Source: Streptomyces sp. VRA16 Mangrove soil
Lineage (GTDB): Bacteria > Actinomycetota > Actinomycetes > Streptomycetales > Streptomycetaceae
Length of the DNA: 64,000 nucleotides
Reading direction: 5' to 3'
Assembly: GCF_017377775.1 (NCBI RefSeq)
Contig: NZ_JAFVLN010000009.1
Location: 288,079 to 352,078, forward strand
In this document: positions 25,218-33,828 of the stretch, piece by piece
Position numbering within the stretch: position 1 is the stretch's first letter
How the letters are laid out: each line of letters opens with the position of its first letter
Notes under the pieces: generated by a model
Databases searched by the model: none
What the model saw: only the letters and a program-made list of their open reading frames with translations
What the model was told of the DNA's origin: nothing
Made by a program: the position numbers and the translations under genes

Positions 25218-26390
25218 ATGGCTCCGCCCGCCACACCATCCGCAGCACCCGACGTACGGCCGCCGCGCGCGGCGGTCATCGGTACGGGCACGATCGCGGA
25301 CGTCCACCGCAGGGCGATCCGCGCCGCGGGCGCCGACGTCGTCGGCGTGCTCGGGTCGAGTCCCGCACGCGGCGAGGAGGCCGCCGCACGCTGGCAGGTG
25401 ACCGGATACCCGGACCTGGCCGCGCTGCTCGCCGACGACCGCGTCGACGTCGTCCACGTCTGCACGCCCAATCACACCCACGCCGCGTACACCGAGCAGG
25501 TGCTCGCGGCCGGCCGACACGTCGTGTGCGAGAAGCCGCTCGGCGTGAACGCGGCGGAGGCGGAGCGGCTCGCGGCCGCGGCCCGGGCGAGCGGCCTGGT
25601 CGCCACCGTGCCGTTCGTCTACCGCTACCACCCGCTCGTACGGGAGATCAGACAGCGCCGCATCGACGGCGAGTTCGGCACCTGGCATCTGCTGCACGGC
25701 AGTTACCTCCAGGACTGGATGCTCTCGCCCGAGGCGTCCGGTTGGCGGGTCGACCCGGCGCGCGGCGGCCCCTCCCGAGCGTTCGCCGACATCGGTTCGC
25801 ACTGGTGCGACCTGGTCCAGTGGGTGTCGGGCGAGACGTTCACCGAGGTGTCCGCGGCCGCGTCGGTCGTCGTCGACGAGCGGCCCACGGCCGACGCCGC
25901 GTCCTTCTCCGCGGATTCGGCGGCCGACGCCGCGGACGGTCCCCGCGCGCGGGTGGAGACCGAGGACTGCGCGGCGCTGCTGCTGCGCACCCGGCGCGGC
26001 CGGCTCGGCACGGTGACGGTCTCGCAGGTGTCCGCGGGCCGCAAGAACCGCCTCTGGTTCGAACTGGACGGCTCCCTCGGCAGCGCCGTCTTCGACCAGG
26101 AGAACCCGGAGACCGTGTGGCTCGGCGCCGAGTACGGCAGCCGCGTCGTGCACCGCGACCCGGGCCACGGCAGCCCGGAGCAGCGCAGGCTCTCCGTCCT
26201 GCCGCCCGGCCACCCGCAGGGGTACGCCGACTGCTTCACCGCGTTCGTGGCCGACACGTACGCGGCCATCGGCGGCGCCCGCCCCGAGGGTCTGCCGACC
26301 TTCGCCGACGGGCTGCGCGCCGCACGCCTCGTCGACGCCTTCCTCTCCTCCTCCCGCACCGGCGACTGGACCAAGGTGGTTCCCGCATGA
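25218..26390 (+). CDS. Gfo/Idh/MocA-family oxidoreductase (second copy)
   Basis: A 390-residue NAD(P)-dependent dehydrogenase. The Rossmann motif AAVIGTGTIADVH is at residues 18-30, CEKPLGVN near 105 carries the catalytic Lys, and FADIGSHWCDLVQW near 195-208 supplies the active-site Asp/His. An acidic insert (about residues 220-250) is longer than in the first copy. It is first in a rightward operon: its stop overlaps the following isomerase start by 4 bp (ATGA), so oxidation and isomerisation are probably consecutive steps. The pair with the first copy could act on two ring positions or in two directions. Confidence 0.89.
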   Translation: MAPPATPSAAPDVRPPRAAVIGTGTIADVHRRAIRAAGADVVGVLGSSPARGEEAAARWQVTGYPDLAALLADDRVDVVHVCTPNHTHAAYTEQVLAAGRHVVCEKPLGVNAAEAERLAAAARASGLVATVPFVYRYHPLVREIRQRRIDGEFGTWHLLHGSYLQDWMLSPEASGWRVDPARGGPSRAFADIGSHWCDLVQWVSGETFTEVSAAASVVVDERPTADAASFSADSAADAADGPRARVETEDCAALLLRTRRGRLGTVTVSQVSAGRKNRLWFELDGSLGSAVFDQENPETVWLGAEYGSRVVHRDPGHGSPEQRRLSVLPPGHPQGYADCFTAFVADTYAAIGGARPEGLPTFADGLRAARLVDAFLSSSRTGDWTKVVPA

Positions 26391-27307
26391 AGCTCGGATT
26401 TCTGACGGCCTGTCTCCCGCAGTGGGAGCTCTCCGACATCGCCGCGTGGGCCGCCGCGCACGACTACGAGGCGCTGGAGGTCGCGGTCTGGCCGGGCACG
26501 GGCGGCCGTGACTTCGAGGCGTCGCACCTGCCCGTCGCCACGTTCGGCGAGCGCGAGGCGGACGAGACGCGCGCCCTGTTCGACAAGCACGGCCTGGAGC
26601 TGTCCGCGCTGGCCTACTACGAGAACAACCTCCACCCGGACCAGGACCGCCGCGCCGAGATCCGTACCCACCTCAAGCGCGCCATCGACACCGCGCAGCG
26701 CCTCGACGTCCCGTACGTGGGTACGTTCGTGGGCCGCGACTGGACCCGTCCGGTCGCGGAGAACCTCGCCGAGGCCGAGCGGATCCTGCCCGAGCTCGTC
26801 GAGTACGCGGGCGAGCGCGGCGTACGCATCATCATCGAGAACTGTGTGATGGAGGGCTGGCACCCCGACGGCTATCCGGGCAACCTCGCCTACTCCCCCG
26901 AACTGTGGGAGTGGATGTTCGACCTGGGCCTGTATCTCAACTGGGACCCCTCGCACCTCACGTGGATCGGCATCGACCCCGTCGAGACGATCGCCCCGTA
27001 CATCGACCGCATCGTGCACGCGCAGGCCAAGGACGTGCAGCTGCGCCCGGCCGACCGGCTGCGCCACGGCCACTTCGGTCCGGCCCGCGACCGCTCGGCG
27101 AACCCGTGGGACATGGGCTGGTGGCGCTACCGCGTCCCCGGCCTCGGCCAGATCGACTGGTCCTCCGTCGTCGACCGGCTCTACGAGGCGGGCTTCACCG
27201 GCACGCTGTCCGTGGAGCACGAGGACCCGGTGTGGGGCGGTACGCCCGAGAAGGTCACCCAGGGCCTGGAGATCGCCCATCGCACCCTGCGGCCGCTGCT
27301 CGTCTGA
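26387..27307 (+). CDS. Sugar phosphate isomerase/epimerase (AP-endonuclease-2 TIM barrel), first copy
   Basis: A 306-residue xylose-isomerase-like TIM-barrel protein. Likely metal ligands are seen in VRIIIENCVMEGWHPD (Glu), LYLNWDPSHL (Asp/His), RIVHAQAKDVQ (His) and TLSVEHEDPVW (Glu near the C-terminus). The family epimerises or isomerises keto-sugars and inosose. It is translationally coupled to the second oxidoreductase and 71 bp from the next isomerase gene. The sequence is full length with no unusual insertions. Substrate unresolved. Confidence 0.88.
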   Translation: MKLGFLTACLPQWELSDIAAWAAAHDYEALEVAVWPGTGGRDFEASHLPVATFGEREADETRALFDKHGLELSALAYYENNLHPDQDRRAEIRTHLKRAIDTAQRLDVPYVGTFVGRDWTRPVAENLAEAERILPELVEYAGERGVRIIIENCVMEGWHPDGYPGNLAYSPELWEWMFDLGLYLNWDPSHLTWIGIDPVETIAPYIDRIVHAQAKDVQLRPADRLRHGHFGPARDRSANPWDMGWWRYRVPGLGQIDWSSVVDRLYEAGFTGTLSVEHEDPVWGGTPEKVTQGLEIAHRTLRPLLV

Positions 27308-27378
27308 TCCGAGCGGCCCGCCGCGGCCGCCGACTCCCTTGCTCCGCACACCACTTACCGCACTCTTGTGGAGAGCTC

Positions 27379-28179
27379 ATGTCCAGCCCCGCCCGTCTGT
27401 CCGTCCAGCTCTACAGCATCCGCGAGGCGCTCGCCGCCGACCGCGACGGCACCCTGGCCCGCCTCGCCGCACTCGGCTACCGCCATGTCGAGCCGTGCGG
27501 CCTGGGCCAGTGGGACCTGTCCCCCGCCGAGCGCGCCGAGGAGGCCCGCGCGCTGCGCGCCGCCCTGGACCGGGCCGGTCTCGCCGTGTCCTCGGTGCAC
27601 GCCGCCGTCGCCGCCGGTGACCTCGCGCCGCTGGTCGAGGAGTGCCGCATCCTCGGCGCGGACACCGTGTTCGTGCCGGTCCCGCAGATGGTCGAGGGCT
27701 TCGACGGCTCCGTCTTCAGCGACGCCGACCAACTGCGCGCGTTCGCCGCCCGGTTGACCGAGGCGGCCGAGGAACTGGCCGCGTACGGCATCCGGCTCGG
27801 CTACCACAACCACGCCTTCGAGTGGGCCGAACTGCCCGACGGACGCACCGGCTTCGACGTCTTCTGGGAGCTGGCGGGCGAGGCCGTCCTCGCCGAGCTG
27901 GACGTCTACTGGGCGACCGTCGCGGGCCAGGACCCCGCCGCCGTCCTGGAGCGTCTCGGCGGGCGCGCGGTCGCCGCCCACCTCAAGGACGGGCCCGCCC
28001 GTCAGGGCGCGCCGCAGACCCCCATCGGCACCGGCGACGTCGACATCCCCGCGGCCCTCGCCGCGGGACGCCATCTGGCCTGGCACATCGCCGAGATCGA
28101 CGAGACGGAGCTGGACGTCTTCGCGCTCCTGGAGACGAACCGGGCCGCTCTCCTCGGCCTCGGCTCAACGGCCGGCTGA
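27379..28179 (+). CDS. Sugar phosphate isomerase/epimerase, second copy
   Basis: A 266-residue TIM-barrel isomerase with the start signature LSVQLYSIREAL, then YHNHAFEWAELPDGRTGFDV (metal/substrate His and Glu) and AELDVYWATVAGQDP (Asp). HLKDGP and IGTGDVD follow, common to the group that acts on 3-keto-sugars and inosose. GGAGAGCTC precedes the ATG. It differs strongly from the first copy, so it is not a recent duplicate and probably catalyses a separate step. A terminator-like hairpin overlaps its stop region, and a structured leader then precedes the ThuA-like gene. Confidence 0.87.
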   Translation: MSSPARLSVQLYSIREALAADRDGTLARLAALGYRHVEPCGLGQWDLSPAERAEEARALRAALDRAGLAVSSVHAAVAAGDLAPLVEECRILGADTVFVPVPQMVEGFDGSVFSDADQLRAFAARLTEAAEELAAYGIRLGYHNHAFEWAELPDGRTGFDVFWELAGEAVLAELDVYWATVAGQDPAAVLERLGGRAVAAHLKDGPARQGAPQTPIGTGDVDIPAALAAGRHLAWHIAEIDETELDVFALLETNRAALLGLGSTAG

Positions 28180-28197
28180 CGGGCCCCGCGGGCCGTC
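28178..28197 (+). terminator. Hairpin after the second isomerase gene
   Basis: GACGGGCCC at 28178-28186 can pair with GGGCCGTC at 28190-28197 with one bulged G and a 3-nt loop. It begins at the stop codon. It is weaker than other hairpins in this window. Confidence 0.4.
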
Positions 28198-28302
28198 CGG
28201 CGCGTGACCCGATGTGCGGTCGGCCGTGCGGCCTTGTCCGGTACATCGCGTGCGGCCGGGTCTCGGTGCGACACCGCACTCACTCGCTCGTTCGCTGCCG
28301 AC

Positions 28303-28354
28303 GCCACCACAGTGCCGCGCAAACCGCTGCGACAGTGCGGGACGCTGTGGTGGC
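28303..28354 (+). promoter_or_regulatory. Long inverted repeat in the ThuA-like gene leader
   Basis: GCCACCACAG at 28303-28312 is the exact reverse complement of CTGTGGTGGC at 28345-28354. The 32-nt interior adds further short pairings. It lies 68 nt before the ATG of the ThuA-like gene, within a 242-bp gap that shows no gene. It could be a protein operator with distant half-sites, an RNA leader structure or a second terminator. Confidence 0.45.
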
Positions 28355-28421
28355 GGTACCCCGACGACCCGGTGCTCCAGGGAAGCGGGCCGCCCCGAAG
28401 ACCACCGAGAGGGAAGCGACC

Positions 28422-29111
28422 ATGACCGCACCTCCTGCCCCCGCCGGACCTCGTCGCGGGCTGCTGCTCGGCGGCGTCGGACGCTACACCGACCCGTGGC
28501 ACCCGTTCCCCGTCACGAACGCGGCCCTGGTCTCCGTCGCCCGTGAGGCGGGCGTCGACCTCACGGCGGCGACGGACATCGACGCGGCGCTGGCCGACCT
28601 CGCCGACGGCCCCCTGCCGGAGCTGGTCGTCATGAACCTCGGACTGCCCCAAGACGACGCCCCCGTCCCCGCCGGTCCCCGCCCCGCGGCCGGACTCGCC
28701 CGGCTCCTGGAGAGCCGCACGCCCGTCCTCGCCGTGCACGCGTCGACGACCTGCTTCCCCGGGGACGCGACCTGGGAGGCCCTGCTCGGCGGCACCTGGG
28801 TGCGGGACACGACGACGCACCCGCCGTACGGCCGCGCCCACGTCCTGGTCACCGACCCCGGCCACCCCCTCACCACCGGACTCACCGACTTCGACCTCGA
28901 CGACGAGCGCTACACGGACCTCCGTGTCTCACCGAAGGTCCGTGTCCTGCTCACGCACGAACACGAGGGCGGCCGGCACCCGTTGCTTTGGGTGCACACG
29001 CGTCCCGGGGGCGGCACCACCGTGTACGACGCGCTGGGGCACGACGGGCGTTCGTACGAGTCCGAGGAGCACCGCCTCGTACTGCGGCGCGCCGTCGGGA
29101 CCCTCCGCTAG
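28422..29111 (+). CDS. ThuA-like class I glutamine-amidotransferase-fold protein
   Basis: A 229-residue protein of the ThuA (trehalose utilisation) family. It starts RRGLLLGGVGRYTDPWHPFP and keeps family blocks LVVMNLGLPQDD, TPVLAVHASTTCFPGD (at the place of the amidotransferase nucleophile loop) and GRHPLLWVHTRPGGGTTVYDALGHDGRSY. ThuA proteins accompany 3-keto-glycoside and trehalose/sucrose pathways; their reaction is poorly defined. Placement right after two sugar isomerases and an oxidoreductase supports a role in the same route. GAGAGGGAAG precedes the ATG. The stop overlaps the convergent oxidoreductase gene by 4 bp. Confidence 0.84.
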   Translation: MTAPPAPAGPRRGLLLGGVGRYTDPWHPFPVTNAALVSVAREAGVDLTAATDIDAALADLADGPLPELVVMNLGLPQDDAPVPAGPRPAAGLARLLESRTPVLAVHASTTCFPGDATWEALLGGTWVRDTTTHPPYGRAHVLVTDPGHPLTTGLTDFDLDDERYTDLRVSPKVRVLLTHEHEGGRHPLLWVHTRPGGGTTVYDALGHDGRSYESEEHRLVLRRAVGTLR

Positions 29112-30550
29112 CCGCGATACGTCTCCAGCAACCGCAGCCACACCTCGCTCACCGTCGGATACGCCGGCACCGCGTGCCACAGTCGGTCGATCGGGACCTC
29201 GCCCGCGATCGCGACCGTCGCCGAGTGGATGAGTTCGCCGACGCCGGGGCCGACGAAGGTGACGCCGAGCAGTACCTCGCGGTCGAGGTCGACGATCATG
29301 CGGGCGCGGCCGGTGTAGCCGTCGGCGTACAGGCCCGAGCCCGCCACATGGGCGAGGTCGTAGTCGACGGCGCGGACCCGGTGCCCGGCCGCCTCGGCCT
29401 CGGCGAGGGTGAGGCCCGCGCTCGCCGCCTCGGGGTCGGTGAAGACGACCTGGGGGACGGCGGCGTGGTCGGCGGTGGCGGCGTGGGCGCCCCAGCGGTC
29501 GCTCTCCAGGATCGGGACACCGGAGGCGCGGGCCGTGATGGCCGCGCCCGCGATCCGGGCCTGGTACTTGCCCTGATGGGTGAGGAGCGCGCGGTGGTTG
29601 GCGTCGCCGACGGCGTACAGCCAGTCGCTGCCCTCGACGCGCAGCGACTCGTCGACGTCCAGCCAGGAGCCCGGTTCAAGGCCCACCGTGTCGAGGCCGA
29701 TGTCCTCGGTGCGCGGGGCCCGGCCGGTGGCGAAGAGGATCTCGTCGGCCGTCAGGGTCGAGCCGTCGTCCAGGGCGACCGAGAGGACGCCGTCCGTGCG
29801 CTCCACTGCGGTCACGGAGACGCCGGTGCGCACCTCGGCGCCGGCCTCGCGGAGCGCGTCGGCGACCAGTTCCCCGGCGAACGGTTCCATGCGGTTCAGC
29901 AGGCCGCCGCCCCGGACGAGCACGGTGACCTGCGAGCCGAGCGCCTGCCAGGCCGTCGCCATCTCGGTGGCGACGACGCCGCCGCCGACGACGATCAGGC
30001 GGCCGGGCGCGTGGTCGGCGCTCGTCGCCTCCCTGCTGGTCCAGGGCTTGGTCTCGGCAAGTCCCGGCAGGTCGGGCAGGGCGGCCCGGGTGCCGGTGCA
30101 GACGGCGACGGCGTGCCGGGCGGTCAGCACGGTGACGGTGCCGTCCTGCGCGGTCACCGTGACCCGGCGCGGGCCGTCGAGGCGGCCGTGGCCGCGGTAG
30201 AGGTCGGCGCCGATCGACTCGATCCAGCCGACCTGTCCGTCGTCCTTCCAGTGCGAGGTGTAGTCGTCGCGGTGAGCGAGGACCGCCGGCGTGTCCAGGG
30301 GGCCCTGCACGGCCTGGCGCAGTCCGGGGACCCGCCGGGCGTCCGCGCGGGCGATCACCGGGCGCAGCAGCGCCTTGCTGGGCATGCACGCCCAGTACGA
30401 GCATTCGCCGCCGACGAGTTCGCTCTCCACGATCGCCGCGCTCAGCCCTCCCGCCCGCACCCGGTCGGCGACGTTCTCCCCGACCGGTCCCGCTCCCACC
30501 ACTACGACGTCGTACGTGATGGCATTCGTGGCATCCGTGGCATGTGTCAT
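29108..30550 (-). CDS. FAD/NAD(P)-linked disulfide oxidoreductase (dihydrolipoamide dehydrogenase-like)
   Basis: A 480-residue pyridine-nucleotide disulfide oxidoreductase. The FAD site is VVVVGAGPVGENVA at about residues 14-27. The redox-active pair lies in GGECSYWACMPSK, with the Cys-x4-Cys spacing of lipoamide dehydrogenase and mercuric reductase. The NAD(P) site is RLIVVGGGVVATE and the second FAD motif is WLYAVGDAN. A C-terminal dimerisation domain completes it, but the last helix reads HAVPAYPTVSE, carrying the catalytic His without a classical HPHPT. It diverges from thioredoxin C, so thiol or mycothiol-related reduction is plausible. Not a pyruvate dehydrogenase subunit by context. 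Confidence 0.87.
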   Translation of the reverse strand: MTHATDATNAITYDVVVVGAGPVGENVADRVRAGGLSAAIVESELVGGECSYWACMPSKALLRPVIARADARRVPGLRQAVQGPLDTPAVLAHRDDYTSHWKDDGQVGWIESIGADLYRGHGRLDGPRRVTVTAQDGTVTVLTARHAVAVCTGTRAALPDLPGLAETKPWTSREATSADHAPGRLIVVGGGVVATEMATAWQALGSQVTVLVRGGGLLNRMEPFAGELVADALREAGAEVRTGVSVTAVERTDGVLSVALDDGSTLTADEILFATGRAPRTEDIGLDTVGLEPGSWLDVDESLRVEGSDWLYAVGDANHRALLTHQGKYQARIAGAAITARASGVPILESDRWGAHAATADHAAVPQVVFTDPEAASAGLTLAEAEAAGHRVRAVDYDLAHVAGSGLYADGYTGRARMIVDLDREVLLGVTFVGPGVGELIHSATVAIAGEVPIDRLWHAVPAYPTVSEVWLRLLETYRG

Positions 30551-30601
30551 GAGGCCCAGTGTGGTCAAAGGTGTGCCTGCGGGCCACATGGGTACGTGCG
30601 C

Positions 30602-30627
30602 GGAATACGTCCGGCGTGCGGACGGTT
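30602..30627 (+). promoter_or_regulatory. SigR-type promoter of the thioredoxin gene
   Basis: GGAAT at 30602-30606 and GTT at 30625-30627 are separated by exactly 18 bp, matching the GGAAT-N18/19-GTT consensus of the disulfide-stress sigma factor SigR. The ATG is 67 nt further on. S. coelicolor trxC is, from memory, a known SigR target, which supports this reading. Confidence 0.72.
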
Positions 30628-30693
30628 GTGCACAGCGGCTTTGCCCCCTACGGCTTCGCCCCGAACCCCGGAAGCAGGAAGAGGGAAAACACC

Positions 30694-31089
<396 letters not shown>

Positions 31090-31111
31090 TCCGGGCGGGG
31101 TGCGGCGCGGG

Positions 31112-32152
31112 TCAGGTCGACTCGCGCCGCACCAGACTCGCGGCGAGGACCTCCCGGGCCTCCGGTTCGGCCGCGGGGTCGCGCACCAGCCGGTCGACGA
31201 GCTCCGCGAGCTCCTCCCCCGAGGGCATGGCGAGACGTACGGTGCTCAGCCGCGGTCGCAGCAGCCGGCCCAGCATCAGATCGTCGGCGCCGATCACGGC
31301 GACGTCGCCCGGGATGTCGACGCCCGCGTCCTGGAGGGCGCGCATCAGCAGCATCGCGTACTCGTCGTTGTACGCGAACACGGCGTCGAGGCCCGACTCA
31401 CGTACCTCTTCGGCCACTTGGGCCGCGTCGTCCTCGGTGTAGGCGAGCGGCACCGGGACCACCTCGGCTCCGGTCGCGCGGACGCCCTCCAGGCGCGGCT
31501 GCGCGAACACGTCGAGGCCCTCTTCGCGCGGCATCACGACGCCGATCCGGTCGTGGCCGCGCTCGCGCAGATGTTCGCCCGCCACCCGGCCGACCTCGCG
31601 ATGGTCGGTGAGCAGGGCGTGCGCGCCCTCGACCGGTTCGGGACCGAGGGTCATGACGGCCTTGGCGCCGGACCGCTTGAGCACGTCGATGCCGCGCCGC
31701 CCCATGCCGAGGGGGGCGAGGACGGCGACGGGCCGCAGCTCGGCCCAGGCGCGGGCCGCTTCGTCGCCGACGACGCCTACACTGCCGTACTGGACGACGG
31801 TGTAGTCGAGGCGGCTGAGCGCCCACTGGAACTCGTTGAGGAATCCGCTGTACAGCGGGCCGATGGGCACGTCGGGCGTCGGCATGAGCACGATGCGGGT
31901 GTGTCCGGCGCGCAGACTGCGGGCTGCGGCGTGCGGGACGTAGCCGAGCTCTCTGGCGGCCTCGTGGACGCGGCGCCGGGTCGGCTCGCTGATCCGTACG
32001 GCGCTGGTGTTGTTCAGGACGTAGCTGACGGTGGCGCGGGACACCCCGGCCAGGCGGGCGACGTCCGCGCTCGTCGGGGCGGAGCCGCGGGCGGTTCCCG
32101 TGGCGTCGGCGGATGCGGGCTGCTGATTCGGTATCTGCGGTTTCTGCACCAT
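31112..32152 (-). CDS. LacI-family transcriptional regulator
   Basis: A 346-residue repressor. After a 28-residue Gln/Ala/Pro-rich leader, the LacI helix-turn-helix and hinge are TSADVARLAGVSRATVSYVL and RRVHEAARELGYVPHAAARS. A periplasmic-binding-protein-like effector domain follows (GHTRIVLMPTPDVPIGPLYS; VFAYNDEYAMLLMRAL). ATG 32152 was chosen; ATG 32164 is also in frame but touches the GGAAAG that would serve 32152. It lies 62 bp downstream of the GH18 gene with a strong hairpin between, so it may need its own promoter. Target operator not identified. Confidence 0.87.
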   Translation of the reverse strand: MVQKPQIPNQQPASADATGTARGSAPTSADVARLAGVSRATVSYVLNNTSAVRISEPTRRRVHEAARELGYVPHAAARSLRAGHTRIVLMPTPDVPIGPLYSGFLNEFQWALSRLDYTVVQYGSVGVVGDEAARAWAELRPVAVLAPLGMGRRGIDVLKRSGAKAVMTLGPEPVEGAHALLTDHREVGRVAGEHLRERGHDRIGVVMPREEGLDVFAQPRLEGVRATGAEVVPVPLAYTEDDAAQVAEEVRESGLDAVFAYNDEYAMLLMRALQDAGVDIPGDVAVIGADDLMLGRLLRPRLSTVRLAMPSGEELAELVDRLVRDPAAEPEAREVLAASLVRREST

Positions 32153-32173
32153 GGCGTACGGCATCTTTCCAGA

Positions 32174-32198
32174 AGCGGCCCCCGGCGCGGGGGCCGCT
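32174..32198 (-). terminator. Perfect 11-bp hairpin between GH18 and LacI genes
   Basis: AGCGGCCCCCG at 32174-32184 pairs exactly with CGGGGGCCGCT at 32188-32198 around 3 nt. In the leftward direction it follows the GH18 stop by 16 nt and ends 22 nt before the LacI start codon, so it acts as a terminator or as a leader structure. Confidence 0.72.
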
Positions 32199-32214
32199 CC
32201 CCTGTCGGCCCCCG

Positions 32215-33270
32215 CTAACCGTTCGCGAGGACCTTCCACAGCTGCGGGTCCTCGAAGCCCAGGGCCCACAGGACCGTGTCGGGCACGCCGTGACTGCGCA
32301 GCGCGGGCAGATGGGCGGCGATGCCGCGGGCGTCCTGGTACCAGACGGTGCGACGCGTCGCGCCGTCCCGGTACGTGAAGTACGGGGTGCCGGATCCGGG
32401 GTCGAGGGTGTAGGGCGCCTTCTCCTTGCGGCGCAGGGCGTCGGCCTCCTTCCACGTCACGTGTTTCGAGGGCTTCTTGCCGTCGGCGTCCCAGTCCCAG
32501 CCGTAGGCCGGGATGCCCATCTCCAGCTTGGCGCGCGGGACTTGGGCGGTCGCCGTGTCCAGGATCCGGTCGTACCACTCGGGGGACGAGAGCGGGCCGG
32601 GACCGCCTTCGGCGTAGTGCAGGTTGTAGCCCATGATCCGCATCCGGTCGACGGCGGCGCCGATCCGCTCGTAGTCCCAGATGCGGCCGCTCGTGGGGGT
32701 CTTGGGGGTGACGGAGACGAAGCACTGCTTGTTCAGGGCGTGCAGCCGGGCGCACAGGTCGGTGACGAAGGTGGCGTAACCGTCGCGCACGGCGCGGTAG
32801 TCGGCGTCGGGGGTCGGCGCGATGGTCTCGTAGTCGATGTCCAGGCCGTCGTAGGAGCGGCTGCGGACGACGGCAAGGAGCGCCTCGACGTGGTCGGCGC
32901 GGCGGGCCGGGCTGGTCAGGACGGCGGCGAGGGCGCCGGGTTTCAGCTGTTCCATCACGGTCGGGACGACCTGGATGTCCTTGGCGTGCAGCCCGTCGAT
33001 GATGCGCCGCTCGCCGGCGCCCGGGTGGCCCGCGACGCGGGTCGCGGACTTCGTCTCGTACCAGAAGGGGCTGATGGTGCGCAGTTGTGCGGCGTGCGCG
33101 AGGGCGTCGCGGTAGGCGGCGTCCTGGTCCCAGTACGGCAGCCAGGCGGAGACCGTACGGGGCGGGGGCGGCGCGGTGTCGTCGGCGTGCGCGCCGGCCG
33201 GGGCGAGTCCCGTGGCGAGCAGAACGGCCAGGGAGGACAGGGCGATCGGGGGTATGCGTCGTCGTGCCAT
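32215..33270 (-). CDS. Secreted GH18-family glycoside hydrolase
   Basis: A 351-residue exported protein. A Sec signal peptide covers residues 1-30 (cut after GAHA). The catalytic GH18 signature DGLDIDYE is at residues 141-148 with the acid/base Glu148. Other barrel strands are seen at SAWLPYWDQD, QCFVSVTPKTP and RMRIMGYNLHYAEGG. The form is close to YaaH/SleL and chitinase-domain-1-like proteins, which hydrolyse or bind N-acetylglucosamine polymers, rather than to large modular chitinases; no chitin-binding domain is present. ATG 33270 starts at the basic n-region MARRRIPP. The substrate could be peptidoglycan or chitin oligomers. Confidence 0.86.
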   Translation of the reverse strand: MARRRIPPIALSSLAVLLATGLAPAGAHADDTAPPPPRTVSAWLPYWDQDAAYRDALAHAAQLRTISPFWYETKSATRVAGHPGAGERRIIDGLHAKDIQVVPTVMEQLKPGALAAVLTSPARRADHVEALLAVVRSRSYDGLDIDYETIAPTPDADYRAVRDGYATFVTDLCARLHALNKQCFVSVTPKTPTSGRIWDYERIGAAVDRMRIMGYNLHYAEGGPGPLSSPEWYDRILDTATAQVPRAKLEMGIPAYGWDWDADGKKPSKHVTWKEADALRRKEKAPYTLDPGSGTPYFTYRDGATRRTVWYQDARGIAAHLPALRSHGVPDTVLWALGFEDPQLWKVLANG

Positions 33271-33341
33271 GGTCCGAGCCTGTGGGTCATCCACCGCCCC
33301 CGCCGCGCGGATTGGGCCGTCCAGGCCCTAACGTGACCCGC

Positions 33342-33797
33342 GTGACTGCCTTTACGGATGACCACACGAACGAACACCCCGGCCGCTTCGGCGCGACGGC
33401 CACGGTGGAGGCCCGGCCGGACCGCGTGGGCCCGGTGCGCACCGAGTACGCGCCCGCGCACGACGGCGACCCCGATCCCGGCGAGATCGTCTGGACGTGG
33501 GTGCCTTTCGAGGAGAACGACGGCCGCGGCAAGGACCGGCCGGTGCTCGTCGTCGCCCGTGAGGCGGCCGGCACGCTGCTCGCCGTGCAGCTGTCCAGCA
33601 AGCGGCACGACCGCGACCGCGAGTGGGTGGCGCTGGGTTCGGGCCCCTGGGACCGCGAGGGGCGCGACTCGTGGGTGGACCTGGACCGGGTGCTGCGGGT
33701 GCACGAGCAGGGCATGCGCCGCGAGGCGTGCGCCCTGGACCGCGGCCGGTTCAACACCGTGGTGCTGCGCCTGCGGGAACGCTACGGCTGGAAGTGA
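33342..33797 (+). CDS. PemK/MazF-like protein
   Basis: A 151-residue protein whose C-terminal 105 residues resemble the PemK/MazF fold: PGEIVWTWVPFEENDGRGKD, RPVLVVAREAAGTLLAVQLS, then SWVDLDRVLRVH. MazF-type toxins are single-strand RNA endonucleases, but streptomycete chromosomal forms like this are long-lived solo genes, and no antitoxin gene adjoins it. The N-terminal 45 residues are acidic and His-rich and not part of the fold. Start GTG 33342 is 8 nt after TAACGT, a pattern typical of leaderless mRNAs; GTG 33333 is also possible. Toxicity is unproven. Confidence 0.72.
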   Translation: MTAFTDDHTNEHPGRFGATATVEARPDRVGPVRTEYAPAHDGDPDPGEIVWTWVPFEENDGRGKDRPVLVVAREAAGTLLAVQLSSKRHDRDREWVALGSGPWDREGRDSWVDLDRVLRVHEQGMRREACALDRGRFNTVVLRLRERYGWK

Positions 33798-33828
33798 CCC
33801 CGCGCCCGGTACGCGAGCCGCGGCCGCG

